64,000 nucleotides of DNA, taken from assembly GCA_032622095.1 (NCBI GenBank), contig CP136069.1, positions 156,603,043 through 156,667,042 on the forward strand, in the 5' to 3' direction. The stretch is from Siphonodentalium dalli (lineage: Eukaryota; Mollusca; Scaphopoda; Gadilida; Siphonodentaliidae). Position numbers and translations under genes: made by a program. Below the pieces are notes generated by a model. It saw only the letters and a list, made by a program, of their open reading frames with translations. It was not told the DNA's origin and searched no databases. This document shows, one piece after another, positions 62,812-64,000 of this stretch. Position 1 is the stretch's first letter, and each line of letters starts with the position of its first letter.

Positions 62812-63003
62812 ATGTCATTGTGCAATAGTGGTATGTTCGGTGTGTTTCCTATACGGTTACTACTTAGGGGTGACCCCTTCTGTGAAGTAGATGATGAGAA
62901 ACAAGTATTAAGGGTGGTCCCAGCTCGAGATTGCATGCTTGTTCATGACTTTTGTGAGCTTATATCGTACTCTCAGATGTCTAAGCATTGTGATGGTCAA
63001 TAA
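62812..63003 (+). CDS. Short ORF of doubtful status (63 codons)
   Basis: ATG at 62,812 to TAA at 63,001. The composition is more protein-like than the surrounding frames (FPIRLLLRGDPFCEVDDEKQ, then VVPARDCMLVHDFCEL), but there is no recognised domain, no clear splice site at either end and no poly-A signal at once downstream. It could be a fragment of an exon or a chance frame. Confidence 0.2.
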   Translation: MSLCNSGMFGVFPIRLLLRGDPFCEVDDEKQVLRVVPARDCMLVHDFCELISYSQMSKHCDGQ

Positions 63004-64000
63004 TAGTGATAGCGGAGACCTAGACTGAAATTAACAATATTGATGGAAATTTAATTCTATTTATAGTCTAGGCTGTGCTGGGGGGTGATCGTCGCACATC
63101 GGGGGAATTTATGCGACCATCATTTTCTTATGGGAAAATTACTCTAGTTTTCGAATTCAGAGGGCGCCGAGCCGAGATAGGTGACAAAATATAACTTTTC
63201 ACTATGTTTCATAGGGTACCCGACCTAAAAAATGACATATTTTCAAAGGTTAACAGGCATTAGCCAACTGGTTAACAGGGCAGCAACATCGGAAAAATTG
63301 TAAACATATTTGCCAAATAAGGAACGAATATAGACACTTAATCAGATTTAACATCGTTTTCCTGCTTTCGTTCTGATTTCGTGACGTCATGGTAAAATAT
63401 GTAGCGTGACGCGTCAAAAATTCATGGCGATTCAGACAAAGTGTTGTGCGTCAACTCTGTGCAAAGATAGCATATCTGTCGAATTCTTCCAAGTTATATA
63501 TTTTTGGAAATGGAAAGGTACCCCCTATATAATGATGTTCATACTTACATTATATCTTTCCAAGTATTGACATAATAGACAAAAACTTAACCCTCCCCCC
63601 AATTTCACAAATAACCACATATATGTGCCCATGCAGTTTGTGTCCACCAAATAAATTGACAATGCACAGTTTACCCTTTCATGTTGTGTAGAATCGTACG
63701 GCGACACTGATAATGTAAAACATCGTTCAAATCCTAGATTAGGAAGGTAATAAAATCCAAGATGGCGTCCAAGATGGCCGCCAATTTTTATATTGACACT
63801 CTATTCACCAGATGTATGGTAACCGGACTAGATCATCGCGAGTGCTTTATGTAATATGGCCTTGTCTTGGATGGAGTCTGTATCTTAATACGTATAAGGC
63901 AATTGGCGACGTAAAACCGATGATGAAGACCAAAATGGCCGCCAAAATAAACAGAACTGTTCTGATAAAACGACCAACTTCTGAGTTGCCATAAAATCAC
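63004..64000. other. Terminal stretch, possible regulatory motif, no gene
   Basis: Two adjacent AAGATGG phrases (CAAGATGGCGTCCAAGATGG, 63,759-63,778) followed by CCGCCAATTTT resemble YY1 sites, but similar ATGGCCGCC phrases are part of the minisatellites in this window (and recur at 63,934), so they may be repeat fragments. Otherwise nothing is supported. Confidence 0.35.

Noticed and set aside
1-64000. CRISPR array, prophage, operon or bacterial defence system
   Set aside because: No short regularly spaced direct repeats with unique spacers, no dense ORFs and no bacterial signals; the sequence is eukaryotic.

Overview
This window is eukaryotic, almost certainly from a marine invertebrate, most probably a mollusc or related lophotrochozoan. 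It has no dense open reading frames, operons or ribosome binding sites. It is AT-rich, dominated by satellites, MITE-like foldback elements and intron-like DNA, and it carries dispersed repeats I associate with molluscan genomes: the CCCCCCGCAACGAAG / (GTCC)n element at 56.5-57.3 kb, and two arrays built on a GCCGCCAGCAGCCATCTTGG-type core at 41.2-41.7 and 58.1-59.4 kb. The organism call is inference from repeat style, not proof.

Layout. (1) 1-35,106: head-to-tail satellite with a 3,002-bp unit, eleven complete units (one with a large internal deletion) and a truncated twelfth. It enters from the left edge of the window, so its 5' end is unseen. I found no convincing gene in the unit; all its reading frames are under about 100 codons. 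Units near the right border are more diverged, and a 438-bp TTAA-flanked MITE sits in unit 11. (2) 35.1-40.3 kb: array border, a foldback MITE, and several short diverged tandem or dispersed repeats. (3) 40.28-44.63 kb: a 4.35-kb stretch bounded by similar inverted CAGGGG ends and an imperfect 7-bp flanking repeat, possibly one large DNA transposon, enclosing a second TTAA MITE, a third-party minisatellite and a few gene-like signals (5' exon donor at 41,828; ORF-bearing exon at 43,244; CpG-bearing promoter-like block at 44.2 kb). (4) 44.9-45.85 kb: GGAAATTTCC-rich diverged repeats ending in a 230-bp near-perfect palindrome. (5) 45.85-54.95 kb: a second satellite-like array, unit 1,515-1,516 bp, organised as an alternating dimer of about 3,031 bp. 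Two copies of an intact, splice-flanked, 96-nt exon lie near its two ends. (6) 54.99-57.93 kb: three more candidate exons, two of which join in phase. (7) 55.19-56.0 kb: a 590-bp insertion containing a reverse-strand retroelement tail, flanked by a perfect 107-bp duplication. (8) 58.1-59.4 kb: 164-bp minisatellite. (9) 59.5-62.5 kb: three-level nest of DNA transposons (TTAA MITE, split by a 1.47-kb CAGGGG element, itself holding a 135-bp TA-flanked MITE). (10) 62.5-64 kb: mostly unannotated DNA with one short ORF.

How the parts fit: the only plausible protein-coding gene runs left to right from about 41.7 or 44.2 kb to 57.9 kb, with the 1.5-kb array occupying what would be its intron(s). The exon chain is incomplete and the protein is not recognised. 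Everything else is repeat biology: expansion and local homogenisation of two unrelated arrays, and repeated insertion of short DNA transposons into a few shared sites.
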